The notes under the pieces: generated by a model
Database searches by the model: none
What the model was told of the DNA's origin: nothing
The model's input: only the letters and a program-made list of their open reading frames with translations
In this document: positions 21,775-30,108 of the stretch, piece after piece
Layout: each line of letters opens with the position of its first letter
How positions within the stretch are numbered: position 1 is the stretch's first letter
Origin: F23-B02 sp963632825
Lineage (GTDB): Bacteria; Bacillota; Clostridia; Oscillospirales; Oscillospiraceae
DNA length: 35,279 nucleotides
NCBI GenBank assembly: GCA_963632825.1
Contig: CAVGWF010000058.1
Span: 1-35,279 of the forward strand
Reading direction: 5' to 3'
Program-made: the position numbers and the translations under genes

Positions 21775-24105
21775 ATGAGTGTGAAAGGTTCGATCGCGTC
21801 AATAAAGACCGCGATCATGAAAAGCTCGGGCGAGAGAACCTCACCCGAGGTGGTGACGGCGGCGTGGGCCGTGATACATTTTACCGGCGGTGTGATGCTT
21901 GCAGGAGCGCGCCTGCTTGGAACGGCAGGACCGTTCGGCATGGCGGCGGTGGCGGCATCGGGAGCGGGGCTCAACGGAGTGTGTGCGCTTGCCGGAGCTG
22001 CGATAGGCTACATAATAAGCTCCGGACTTTCCGGAAGCATACGGTACCTTGCGGCGATAGTCCTCGTGTATACGATATCGTTTGCGTTTCAGGATACCCG
22101 CGCCGCCGAGAGTCGGATATTCCCACCGGCGGCTGCTGCGGTATGTGCGCTCGGAACGGGGATACTGGCAAGCTTCACGGCCGTTTTCAGTCAGGCGCCG
22201 GCTGCTGCGGTCATAATGCTTGAGACGGTGTTCGCGTTCGGCGGCTGCTGGTTTTTCCGCGAGGCACTCGACGGCAGCGAAAAAGCTACCGAGTCCGAGG
22301 AGCTCAGCCATGCCGCAAGTGTTTTGATAACCGTTGCGATACTGCTCATGGCACTGTCGCGGATAATGCTGTTCGGTGCGATATCGCTTGGCAGACTGCT
22401 TGCGCTGCTCATGGTAATGACCTGCACGCTTCGCTGCGGTATAATGACCGGCTGCACCATAGCTGCCGCTTTTGGTATCGCAATGGACCTTGTGACCGGA
22501 GGCGTGCCGTTTTACACGATGGCGTATTCGTTCGCGGGGCTGCTGTCGGGCGTATTCAACCGCCGCGGCAGACTTCTGTTTATAATGGCGTTCATTGCCG
22601 CCAATGCTGCCGCTGCCGCAGGAACATGGACGGTGCGGCCGCAGACGGACTCGCTTTTTGAGGTGTTCTGTGCATCGGTCATTTTCATTCTGCTGCCGTC
22701 GGGCTTTCTGAGCCGCGCAGGCTCTGTTGTTCAGCCGATAACCGGCGGCAGCGGAGAGTCGGGACTCAGGCGGTATGTATCGCGTAAGGTCATGAGCCTT
22801 AGCACTGCATACGGCAGTCTGTACGAGATAGTGCGGCGCAATGTAGAGCAGCCGTATAACGATGCCGACCCCGCCAAGATATTTGACCGTGCTGCCGACA
22901 GCGTGTGCCTCGGATGCAGGGAGAAGAACCGCTGCTGGAACCGGGATTACCTCGACACACTGACCTCGCTCAACGATGCTACGGGAGAAATGCTCCGCCG
23001 CGGAATGCTGGAAATAGGCGATCTTCCGCGCAGATTTACCGAAAAATGCAGAATGCCGGAGGCGTTCGTGACGGCCGTTAACGGAGAAATGCGCGCATCG
23101 GCCTACCGCCGGCAGTTTGCCGAAAGCCTCCGCGAGAGCCGCAATACGGCATGGGGACAGTATGCGGACATGTCGAATATACTCCGCGAGGTGTCAAAGG
23201 AGCTGGCAGGCACAAACGGCGCCGATCATCTTGCTGAAAGGCGGCTCATACGCTATCTGCTGTCATTGGATATTGATGCCGATGCGGCGGTATACCGCGA
23301 TGCCCGAGGCAGACTGCGGGCTGTCATAGAGGGAGGCTCGCTGAGCAAGCTCACGCAGCAGGACAATTACCTTGACAAGCTCTCCGAGGTGCTCGGCATG
23401 CGCCTGTGCCGAATAAAAAACGGCGGCAGCGAGGCGAGACTGATCCTGATGGAGGCAGAGCCGCTGGCAGTGTCGGTCGGTATTGCCGCCATGAAGAAAA
23501 AGGGTGAAAAGGTTAGCGGCGACAAGGGCACATATTTCAAAACCGATGCCGGAGTATTATGCGTTATCCTCTCCGACGGCATGGGCTGCGGACCGGACGC
23601 GGCAGGGGAAAGTCAGGAGGTCATTGAGATACTTGAGAGGTTCCTTCGGGCGGGAATAGATCCCGCAGTCGCCATGAAAACGCTCAATTCCGTGATGCTC
23701 CTGAAATGCGGCGATAACTGGGGCTTTGCAACGGTAGACCTCATGTGTGTTGATCTGTTCACAGGTGAGACCTGCTTTTATAAATACGGTGCTGCACCGA
23801 GCTATGTTGCCGGCGGCAAGGGCATACGCCGCATAAAGTGCGAAAGCTTCGCACCCGGACTCAGCGGCACCGCAGGAGCAGCACCCGATACCGTAAGAAT
23901 GCGCTTAAAGCCGGGCAGCACCGCGATAATAGCTTCCGACGGCGTGGTAGGTGATGCCGACGACGCATGGCTGCGCAATATTCTGTCCGGCGGCTGCGAG
24001 GATATGAAAAAGCTCGCACGCGATACCCTGTGCGCCGCCGAAAAAAACTGCGGAATGACCGATGATATGACCGTGCTTGCCGTCCGTGTGCAGGAGCGCT
24101 CGTGA
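21775..24105 (+). CDS. spoIIE: Stage II sporulation protein E, membrane PP2C phosphatase
   Basis: This 776-residue protein has a multi-helix membrane domain (about 30-325), a central soluble region with a cysteine pair motif (C-L-G-C-R-E-K-N-R-C, near 380) and a C-terminal PP2C phosphatase (about 570-776). Phosphatase metal motifs are L-S-D-G-M-G-C-G, I-I-A-S-D-G-V and M-T-D-D-M-T-V-L-A-V. SpoIIE dephosphorylates SpoIIAA in the forespore and so frees sigma-F; it also acts at the asymmetric septum. Its presence argues that the organism forms endospores. GCGGAGG precedes the ATG. Length is slightly short of the B. subtilis protein but complete by domains. The frequent tilS neighbour is not next to it here. 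Confidence 0.94.
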   Translation: MSVKGSIASIKTAIMKSSGERTSPEVVTAAWAVIHFTGGVMLAGARLLGTAGPFGMAAVAASGAGLNGVCALAGAAIGYIISSGLSGSIRYLAAIVLVYTISFAFQDTRAAESRIFPPAAAAVCALGTGILASFTAVFSQAPAAAVIMLETVFAFGGCWFFREALDGSEKATESEELSHAASVLITVAILLMALSRIMLFGAISLGRLLALLMVMTCTLRCGIMTGCTIAAAFGIAMDLVTGGVPFYTMAYSFAGLLSGVFNRRGRLLFIMAFIAANAAAAAGTWTVRPQTDSLFEVFCASVIFILLPSGFLSRAGSVVQPITGGSGESGLRRYVSRKVMSLSTAYGSLYEIVRRNVEQPYNDADPAKIFDRAADSVCLGCREKNRCWNRDYLDTLTSLNDATGEMLRRGMLEIGDLPRRFTEKCRMPEAFVTAVNGEMRASAYRRQFAESLRESRNTAWGQYADMSNILREVSKELAGTNGADHLAERRLIRYLLSLDIDADAAVYRDARGRLRAVIEGGSLSKLTQQDNYLDKLSEVLGMRLCRIKNGGSEARLILMEAEPLAVSVGIAAMKKKGEKVSGDKGTYFKTDAGVLCVILSDGMGCGPDAAGESQEVIEILERFLRAGIDPAVAMKTLNSVMLLKCGDNWGFATVDLMCVDLFTGETCFYKYGAAPSYVAGGKGIRRIKCESFAPGLSGTAGAAPDTVRMRLKPGSTAIIASDGVVGDADDAWLRNILSGGCEDMKKLARDTLCAAEKNCGMTDDMTVLAVRVQERS

Positions 24106-24446
24106 GGTATAGAAATATGGGAAAACGGATAAACTATACTCAACGAACAGGCAGCGGGGAGGCGGCAGATGTGGTAAAGGGCGTTGCAAAGCGGGTGATC
24201 GTTGTCAGATCACCGGATCCGAAGGTGTTTGAGGAGGCGATATTCATCGTCCGCGAGGATTATATGAACTCCGCCGGCATAAGCCGCACCCAACTCCTGA
24301 ATCAGGCAAAGCAGGCTGCCGGGAGGTATGTTGGCTCCGTAAAGGGTCAGAGAGCTCGGAAACCGGCTGCAACGGGGCTTGTTGCCGTACTGTCGGCGCT
24401 TCTCGGCAGCGGAGCAGCCGCAGCAGTGATGTATTTTATAATGTGA
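24102..24446 (+). CDS. Small conserved-looking protein with C-terminal membrane helix
   Basis: This 114-residue protein starts with GTG at 24102, overlapping the spoIIE stop by 4 bases after CAGGAG; an in-frame ATG at 24117 is an alternative. The middle has a clean helical and strand pattern (V-V-R-S-P-D-P-K-V-F-E-E-A-I-F-I-V). The C-terminus has one hydrophobic helix (about 92-113) after a basic stretch, so it is likely a tail-anchored membrane protein facing the cytoplasm. Family not recognised. The coupling to spoIIE suggests a sporulation-time product. Confidence 0.65.
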   Translation: MRYRNMGKRINYTQRTGSGEAADVVKGVAKRVIVVRSPDPKVFEEAIFIVREDYMNSAGISRTQLLNQAKQAAGRYVGSVKGQRARKPAATGLVAVLSALLGSGAAAAVMYFIM

Positions 24447-24450
24447 ACAA

Positions 24451-24565
24451 ATTCCCGCCCGGCTGTATGATATAGTCCCCTTATTGCAGTCTCGAAATTT
24501 TTGCTTTTTCGAGTGTCTGCTCTAAGGGGACTATATCAGTATGCGAGGCGGGAATACTTTTTTGT
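24451..24565. repeat. Long, nearly fully self-complementary element
   Basis: Nested arms run outside to inside. ATTCCCGCC (24451-24459) pairs with GGCGGGAAT (24547-24555). A perfect 16-base arm pair joins 24468-24483 and 24523-24538. GCAG (24486-24489) pairs with CTGC (24517-24520), and CTCGAAA (24491-24497) with TTTCGAG (24507-24513). ACTTTTTTG follows the right end. It can act as a terminator for the spoIIE transcript, but it is far longer than needed. It may instead be a miniature inverted-repeat element or a small hairpin RNA. No direct repeat flanking it is obvious. Confidence 0.65.
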
Positions 24566-24577
24566 ATAAAAAATCAC

Positions 24578-24606
24578 TTTATTTTTTCTTTATGCCGGTG
24601 TAATAT
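24578..24606 (+). promoter_or_regulatory. Possible copA promoter
   Basis: TTTATT (24578-24583), 17 bases, TAATAT (24601-24606), 40 bases before the copA start. The -35 match is weak. No CopY or CsoR operator was recognised. Confidence 0.35.
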
Positions 24607-24645
24607 ATATTCAAAAGATTAGCGAATGTTAACTGAGGTGATAAC

Positions 24646-26883
24646 ATGACCGAAAAGACATTTAAGATAAGCGGTATGCACTGTGCTGCATGCTCGTCGA
24701 GCCTTGAGCGCTTCATGCAGCGTCAGAAGGGCGTTCAGAGCGTATCCGTCAACCTCACTACGGAGAAAATGGATATCGTGTATGACGATGAGCTCGATGT
24801 TCCGAAGATCTGTGAGCTGGTCTCGCGCCTGAGCTTCGGTGCGGAGGAGTATATATCCGCCGATGCGCTTGCGGCCGAGAACCGCAGAAAGGATCAGCGG
24901 GAAAAGCAGGCAGAGCTCGACGCAATGAAAAAGCGCGTTATCATGTGCGTCTGCTTTGCCGTGCCGCTTCTGTATGTCTCGATGGGACACATGATAGGTC
25001 TGCCGCTGCCGGAATTTGTGATGCCGCACCATGCGCCGCTGACCTTCGCGCTTGTTCAGCTTCTGCTTACTCTGCCCATAGTTATAGGCGGCAGGAATTT
25101 CTATACTAACGGCTTCGGAAGCCTCGTAAAGGGTCATCCGAATATGGACACCCTCGTCGCTGTGGGCACATTTTCCGCTCTTGCTTACGGCGTGTACGCA
25201 CTGATCAAAATAGCTCTCGGTGATATGAGCTATGCAGAAAACCTGTTTTTTGAAAGTGCGGCGGTAGTAATAACGCTCGTCATGCTCGGCAAATACCTCG
25301 AGGCACGCAGCAAGCGGCATACCTCCGATGCCATCCGTGCGCTGACTGAGCTTGCCCCCGAAACGGCGCTCGTCACCCGCCACGGCGAGACCGGCGAGGT
25401 TCCCGTATCGGAGCTGCGCGAGGGAGATATCATAACCGTTCGCCCCGGCGAGAGGTTTCCGTGCGACGGCGCCGTCACGAGCGGCGCGTCGAGCGCAGAT
25501 CTCAGCATGCTCACCGGCGAGAGCCTTCCGGTAACGCTTGATGTAGGCAGCACCGTCACCGGAGGCAGCATAAACGGCGAGGGACTCATTGTGTTTACGG
25601 CAACGAAGGTCGGCGGAGATACCGCGCTTGCGCAGATAATCCGCATGGTCGAGGATGCGCAGGGTAAGAAAGCCCCTATCGCAAAGCTTGCCGATAAGGT
25701 CGCCGGAGTGTTCGTGCCGGTCGTCATGGCAATAGCCGTTATATCGGCGATAATTTGGGCACTGTGCGGAAAGGACATTGAGTTTGTCCTGAATGTGTTT
25801 GTGTCCGTGCTCGTCGTTGCCTGCCCGTGCTCGCTTGGACTTGCAACGCCGACGGCAATCATGGTCGGCACCGGCAGAGGAGCCGAAATGGGTATACTGT
25901 ACAAAAGCGGCGAAGCACTTCAGGCAATGGCTTTTGCCGACACCGTTGTTCTCGATAAAACCGGTACCGTCACGGAGGGCAAGCCCAAGCTCATGAGCAT
26001 TTACTCGGTATCGCTTCCGGAAAATGAGCTTTTGGGCATATGCGCGGCGGCAGAGAACGGATCGGAGCACCCTGTAGCCAAGGCGATAACTCAGGCGGCG
26101 TTTGAGCGCAAGACAGATCTGCCGGAAGCCGAAAACATAACCGCAGTACCCGGACGCGGCATAAAAGCCACCGTTTCGGGAAAAACGGTTCTTATCGGCA
26201 ACGCCCTGCTGATGCGGGAAAACGGTGTTGAGGTAAATGCTGCAAAGGAGCAGACTGAGCTCGAAAATGCAGGCTGTATGCTGATGTTTGCCGCCATAGA
26301 CGGAAGCTTTGCCGGACTCTTCGGCGCTGTCGATACGATAAAGAAGGATAGTCCGGATGCAATTGCAAGTCTCCATAACATTGGAATGAACACAATTATG
26401 TTAACCGGAGACAACGAAAAAGCAGCCCGCAGCATTGCGGACAAGGCAAATATAGACAAGGTGCTTGCGGGAGTGCTGCCTGAGGGCAAGGCGGGAGAGA
26501 TTGAAAAGCTGCGCGCCGGCGGCAGCAGGGTGTGTATGGTGGGCGACGGAATAAACGACGCTCCGGCGCTCGCGTCAGCAGACATAGGCGTTGCGATAGG
26601 AAGCGGCACTGATGTCGCCATAGAGTCGGCCGATGTCGTGCTGATGGGCTCGGAGCTGAGTGGACTTGTGACGGCTCTGAGACTCAGCAGGGCTGTCATA
26701 CGAAATATAAAGCAGAACCTATTCTGGGCGTTTTTTTATAACAGTGTCGGCATACCGTTTGCAGCCGGCGTGCTGTATGCCTTCGGCGGACCGCTGCTTA
26801 GCCCGATGTTTGCAGGTGCGGCGATGGCACTGAGCTCCATATCGGTCGTTTCCAACGCGCTGAGACTGAAGCGGTTTAAATAA
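24646..26883 (+). CDS. copA: Copper-exporting P1B-type ATPase CopA
   Basis: This 745-residue pump exports Cu(I) through the cell membrane at the cost of ATP. One N-terminal heavy-metal domain has GMHCAAC (C13, C16). The membrane metal site is C393-P394-C395. The ATPase core has the phosphorylated D437 in DKTGT, H474-P475, T587-GDN and GDGIND ending at D638. Later Y-N and M-x-x-S-S motifs in the last helices (F-Y-N-S-V-G, M-A-L-S-S) match the Cu(I) P1B-1 class, not Zn or Co. The ATG follows a GAGGTG. Neither CopZ nor a CsoR/CopY regulator lies beside it, so copper control must act from elsewhere. Confidence 0.95.
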   Translation: MTEKTFKISGMHCAACSSSLERFMQRQKGVQSVSVNLTTEKMDIVYDDELDVPKICELVSRLSFGAEEYISADALAAENRRKDQREKQAELDAMKKRVIMCVCFAVPLLYVSMGHMIGLPLPEFVMPHHAPLTFALVQLLLTLPIVIGGRNFYTNGFGSLVKGHPNMDTLVAVGTFSALAYGVYALIKIALGDMSYAENLFFESAAVVITLVMLGKYLEARSKRHTSDAIRALTELAPETALVTRHGETGEVPVSELREGDIITVRPGERFPCDGAVTSGASSADLSMLTGESLPVTLDVGSTVTGGSINGEGLIVFTATKVGGDTALAQIIRMVEDAQGKKAPIAKLADKVAGVFVPVVMAIAVISAIIWALCGKDIEFVLNVFVSVLVVACPCSLGLATPTAIMVGTGRGAEMGILYKSGEALQAMAFADTVVLDKTGTVTEGKPKLMSIYSVSLPENELLGICAAAENGSEHPVAKAITQAAFERKTDLPEAENITAVPGRGIKATVSGKTVLIGNALLMRENGVEVNAAKEQTELENAGCMLMFAAIDGSFAGLFGAVDTIKKDSPDAIASLHNIGMNTIMLTGDNEKAARSIADKANIDKVLAGVLPEGKAGEIEKLRAGGSRVCMVGDGINDAPALASADIGVAIGSGTDVAIESADVVLMGSELSGLVTALRLSRAVIRNIKQNLFWAFFYNSVGIPFAAGVLYAFGGPLLSPMFAGAAMALSSISVVSNALRLKRFK

Positions 26884-26889
26884 GCTCAA

Positions 26890-26919
26890 AACTACGGATC
26901 ATGTATCCGTAGTTTTTTT
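26890..26919 (+). terminator. Terminator of copA
   Basis: Perfect 10-bp stem (26890-26899 with 26905-26914), 5-base loop and a run of Ts to 26919. Confidence 0.93.
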
Positions 26920-26920
26920 A

Positions 26921-26982
26921 TTGACAAAGCACCTACTGTGCATTACAATATAGTCAGTACCTTGCAAAACACAGTAGAGGTG
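26921..26982 (+). promoter_or_regulatory. padR promoter with operator-like inverted repeats
   Basis: TTGACA (26921-26926) is separated by 17 bases from TACAAT (26944-26949), near-consensus. CACCTACTGTG (26930-26940) is mirrored by CACAGTAG-A-GGTG (26970-26982), with one inserted A, so it straddles the -10 and start site. A second dyad TACTG (26934-26938) / CAGTA (26955-26959) surrounds the -10. The right arm overlaps the padR ribosome binding site. The layout fits PadR autorepression. Confidence 0.72.
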
Positions 26983-26990
26983 AAACACAG

Positions 26991-27323
26991 ATGATACCGT
27001 CACAAATGCTCAAGGGCACCCTTGAGGGATGCATTCTCGCAATAATTGCGCGGCGCGAGACATATGGATATGAAATAGCCCAGACTCTCGTTAGCTTCGG
27101 CTTTGGAAAAATAGCCGAGGGCACGATATATCCGCTGCTGCTGCGCCTTGAGCGCAGCGGCTTTGTGAGCACCGACTATCGAGCCTCGGAGCTCGGACCC
27201 AAGAGAAAGTATTATAGGCTCACGCAGACGGGAAGTGAGGAGCTGGAAGGATTCATCAGGAGCTACCGCGAGCTTGAGACCGCGGTAAACGCTGCATTGG
27301 GAGGGAAAAGCAATGAAGAATGA
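26991..27323 (+). CDS. PadR-family transcriptional regulator
   Basis: This 110-residue winged-helix repressor has the family blocks Y-G-Y-E-I (DNA-binding helix start), G-T-I-Y-P-L-L-L-R-L-E and G-P-K-R-K-Y-Y-R-L-T (wing). It is the short PadR type. AGAGGTG lies upstream of ATG 26991. It overlaps the next gene by 11 bases. The promoter it follows carries inverted repeats, so it likely represses its own operon. The effector is unknown; PadR members commonly answer to drugs, phenolics or envelope stress. Confidence 0.9.
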   Translation: MIPSQMLKGTLEGCILAIIARRETYGYEIAQTLVSFGFGKIAEGTIYPLLLRLERSGFVSTDYRASELGPKRKYYRLTQTGSEELEGFIRSYRELETAVNAALGGKSNEE

Positions 27324-27957
27324 AGCAAAAACGCTGAGGGAAGAAAATAACCGCCTCGAAAAGCAGCTCAATGACGATGCAAACGGCATACTGACCGACA
27401 TTGTGGTTTACATAAGAAGCTGCAATGTGAGTGATCTGAATCAGGAGCTCGTGCGCCGTGATATAACGCAGATGCTCATCGACGGGCAGGAGCGCGGTGA
27501 AAGCCCTGCCGATGTAATAGGAGACGACTATAGGGCGTTTTGCGACAGCGTTATGGCGGAGATACCGAAAATGAGCACAAAACAGCGCATAATGACCTCT
27601 GTAAGGGACATTTTGCCCGCTTTGATGATGCTCTTTACGATTTGGACAGTATTTGCTGCCGTAAAGCAGGCGCTGAACGGTGAAGCGTGGTTCTTAACGC
27701 CGCTGAGCGTTTCCGATGTCATTACAGGCGCGGCACTGCTTATCGCGGCTGCGTGGACTGTGGTTTACATAACTAAAAATTCATTTGACACAAGGCCTGC
27801 CGGACTTGTATGCATTCTGCTGCTCATAATAGCGGCAGCCCTTGCCGCAGCACTGCTCCTGCCGGAAAAAATCATATTTGCTCCGCACATCGCTGCGGAC
27901 ATGGCTCTGCTCGCCGTGCTGTTTACGGTCTATAAGCTCATAGACAGCAGGCTGTAA
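27313..27957 (+). CDS. PadR-linked membrane protein (DUF1048/DUF1700-like)
   Basis: This 214-residue protein has a soluble N-terminal helical part (about 1-95) and four hydrophobic segments (about 98-118, 132-150, 160-185, 190-210). The block M-L-I-D-G-Q-E-R-G-E-S-P-A-D-V-I-G-D-D-Y resembles the short helical domain of DUF1048/DUF1129/DUF1700 proteins, which often sit next to PadR regulators. GGAGGG lies before its ATG inside padR. It may act as a membrane sensor or effector for the PadR pair; this is an inference from family context. Confidence 0.72.
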   Translation: MKNEAKTLREENNRLEKQLNDDANGILTDIVVYIRSCNVSDLNQELVRRDITQMLIDGQERGESPADVIGDDYRAFCDSVMAEIPKMSTKQRIMTSVRDILPALMMLFTIWTVFAAVKQALNGEAWFLTPLSVSDVITGAALLIAAAWTVVYITKNSFDTRPAGLVCILLLIIAAALAAALLLPEKIIFAPHIAADMALLAVLFTVYKLIDSRL

Positions 27958-27984
27958 CATAATAATCCCTCGTCCATATGAATT

Positions 27985-28022
27985 AAGCTCCTGCAAATAC
28001 TCTTGTATTTGCAGGAGCTTTC
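27985..28022. terminator. Shared terminator between convergent operons
   Basis: A 16-bp perfect stem (27985-28000 with 28005-28020) with a TCTT loop lies between the stop of the PadR-linked gene and the stop of recG. Tails are short in both directions (TTCCTTC on the plus strand, TTAATTCA on the minus strand). Confidence 0.82.
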
Positions 28023-28027
28023 CTTCT

Positions 28028-30082
28028 TCAGTTAAGAGTGTCGGCGCTTAAGGTAAACAGGCGTGCGACGGCGTTTTTAAGCTCCGTATGCTCAGGCGCA
28101 GTGAGCTCAGGATCGGCTTGAAGAAGCTCCTGTGCAGCCTCCTGTGCGGTGCGGAGAACATTCATGTCCGAGCACAGATCCGCAATATGTATTGCGGGAA
28201 GTCCGTGCTGCCGCGAACCGAAGAAATCACCCGGACCACGCAGCTTGAGATCCTCCTCGGCAATCTTAAAGCCGTCATTTGTCTGAGTCATTATCTTGAG
28301 GCGCGACATCGAGACCTCATTATCCGTGTCCGAAACGAGAACGCAATAGCTTTTATGCCCTCCGCGCCCTACGCGCCCACGGAGCTGGTGAAGCTGGCTG
28401 AGACCGAACCGGTCGGCATTTTCAACTATCATAAGCGCGGCATTGGGCACATCGACTCCGACCTCTATCACCGTCGTTGAGACGAGAATGTCTGTATTAC
28501 CCGCTACGAAGGTTGACATAATATTCTCCTTTTCCTTTGCCTTGAGCTTTCCGTGCACGCAGGCAACGCGCAGATCCGGAAAATACCGCTGAAGCTCGGC
28601 GGCATGCTCCTGCGCGGACTTCATGCCGGGCGGCAGCTCCTCGCTTTCCTCTATCATCGGGCACACTACAAAAACCTGCCTGCCTTCTCCCACAAGTCTG
28701 CGAATGAAGGCGTTGAGCCTTGTGCGGTAGCTCTCGGTAACGGCGAAGGTGTCGACCTTCTGCCGTCCGGGGGGCATTTCGTCAATTACGGAAATGTCGA
28801 GGTCGCCGTATATCATGAGTGCAAGCGTGCGCGGTATGGGCGTTGCCGACATGACCATTACATGGGGCTTTGCGCCTTTGGATATGAGGCTCGAGCGCTG
28901 GTTAACGCCGAAGCGGTGCTGCTCGTCGGTTATGACGAGCGCGAGGTTCGAGTACTCGACATCGTCGGAAAACAGGGCGTGAGTGCCTATTATCAGGTCA
29001 ATTTCACCGCTTTTGAGCGCCGCCTTGACCTCGCGCTTCTGCTTTGCGGTCATGGAGCCTGTGAGCTTTTCGATACGGATGCCGAAGGCACCCAAAAATG
29101 CGCTGAGCGTGTCAAAATGCTGCCGGGCGAGTATCTCGGTAGGTGCCATGAAGGCGGAGGCATATCCGTTTTTCCACGCATACCAGATAAGTGCCGCTGC
29201 AACGAGCGTTTTACCGCTGCCGACATCCCCCTGAACGAGCCTGTTCATCGCACGGCCCGAGCCCATATCCGAGACGGCATCCGCCACGGCACGCTTCTGT
29301 GCGCCCGTCGGCGCAAACGGCAGGGAGGCGTAAAACTCGTCAAGCGGCACATTGTGCATTGAAATTCCGTCGGATTTTTTATGGCTGTCCTTCATTTTGC
29401 CGAGCGCACAGGCGAGCAGAAACAGCTCCTCGAAAACAAGTCTGCGACGCGCAAGCTCAAGCTCCTCAAAGCCGGCGGGGAAGTGGATATTCTCATATGC
29501 GTACACTGATTGCGCAAGGCGGTATTTCTCCCTCACCGCCTCCGGCAGCACCTCCGGAAGCTCGGATCCGCAGGCGTCGAGCGCCTGACGCACGGCGCTC
29601 ATGATAAGCTTCTGCGAAAGACCGGTCGTGAGCCTGTACACCGGAACGATGCGTCCGGTAACTACCGCGGGAGCGTCCTCACGCTCGATAACGGGGTTTG
29701 ACATGGTGCGCCTTGAGCCGATGCCGATAACCTTGCCGTAGATGCTGAGGCTCTCGCCGCGATGTACATGATCCTTGACATACGGCTGATTAAAGAATGT
29801 TATGTCAACCGAACCGCTCTCGTCGACGACGCGGAACTTCACAAGATCCATACCGCGCCGGATGTGGCTGAGGCGCGGCGAGTCGGCAACGATGGCTTTA
29901 ATGCATACCGTTTCGCCGTCGCAGGTCAGCGCTATTGGCTTGAAATCGCTTCGGTCCTCGTATTTTCTCGGGAAATAACGAACAAGGTCATAAACCGAGA
30001 ATATGCCCAGCCTGTTAAAAAGCTGGGCTTTTTTCTCGCCTATGCCCTTGCAGTATCGGATATCGGTGTCAAGATATTTCAT
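28028..30082 (-). CDS. recG: ATP-dependent DNA helicase RecG
   Basis: This 684-residue helicase remodels stalled replication forks and branches Holliday junctions. The N-terminal wedge domain (OB fold, about 55-150) is followed by the two helicase domains: Walker A GDVGSGKT (285-292), DEQH (386-389), M-S-A-T-P-I-P-R-T-L and the Q-L-R-G-R-V-G-R motif VI. The C-terminal F-F-G-S-R-Q-H-G and L-R-G-P-G-D-F-F motifs are typical. Start ATG at 30082 has only a weak ribosome binding site. It follows apbE by 26 bases on the same strand and probably shares its transcript. Confidence 0.96.
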   Translation of the reverse strand: MKYLDTDIRYCKGIGEKKAQLFNRLGIFSVYDLVRYFPRKYEDRSDFKPIALTCDGETVCIKAIVADSPRLSHIRRGMDLVKFRVVDESGSVDITFFNQPYVKDHVHRGESLSIYGKVIGIGSRRTMSNPVIEREDAPAVVTGRIVPVYRLTTGLSQKLIMSAVRQALDACGSELPEVLPEAVREKYRLAQSVYAYENIHFPAGFEELELARRRLVFEELFLLACALGKMKDSHKKSDGISMHNVPLDEFYASLPFAPTGAQKRAVADAVSDMGSGRAMNRLVQGDVGSGKTLVAAALIWYAWKNGYASAFMAPTEILARQHFDTLSAFLGAFGIRIEKLTGSMTAKQKREVKAALKSGEIDLIIGTHALFSDDVEYSNLALVITDEQHRFGVNQRSSLISKGAKPHVMVMSATPIPRTLALMIYGDLDISVIDEMPPGRQKVDTFAVTESYRTRLNAFIRRLVGEGRQVFVVCPMIEESEELPPGMKSAQEHAAELQRYFPDLRVACVHGKLKAKEKENIMSTFVAGNTDILVSTTVIEVGVDVPNAALMIVENADRFGLSQLHQLRGRVGRGGHKSYCVLVSDTDNEVSMSRLKIMTQTNDGFKIAEEDLKLRGPGDFFGSRQHGLPAIHIADLCSDMNVLRTAQEAAQELLQADPELTAPEHTELKNAVARLFTLSADTLN

Positions 30083-30108
30083 TTCATCAAGCTCAATATT
30101 ATGTAAAC

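Noticed and set aside
24619..26376. Long open frame on the minus strand (585 codons)
   Set aside because: It is antisense to copA, has Arg/His/Tyr/Cys-rich composition and no domain; an artefact of the codon use of copA.
28553..29362. Plus-strand open frame of 269 codons
   Set aside because: It lies antisense to recG, whose helicase motifs are intact.
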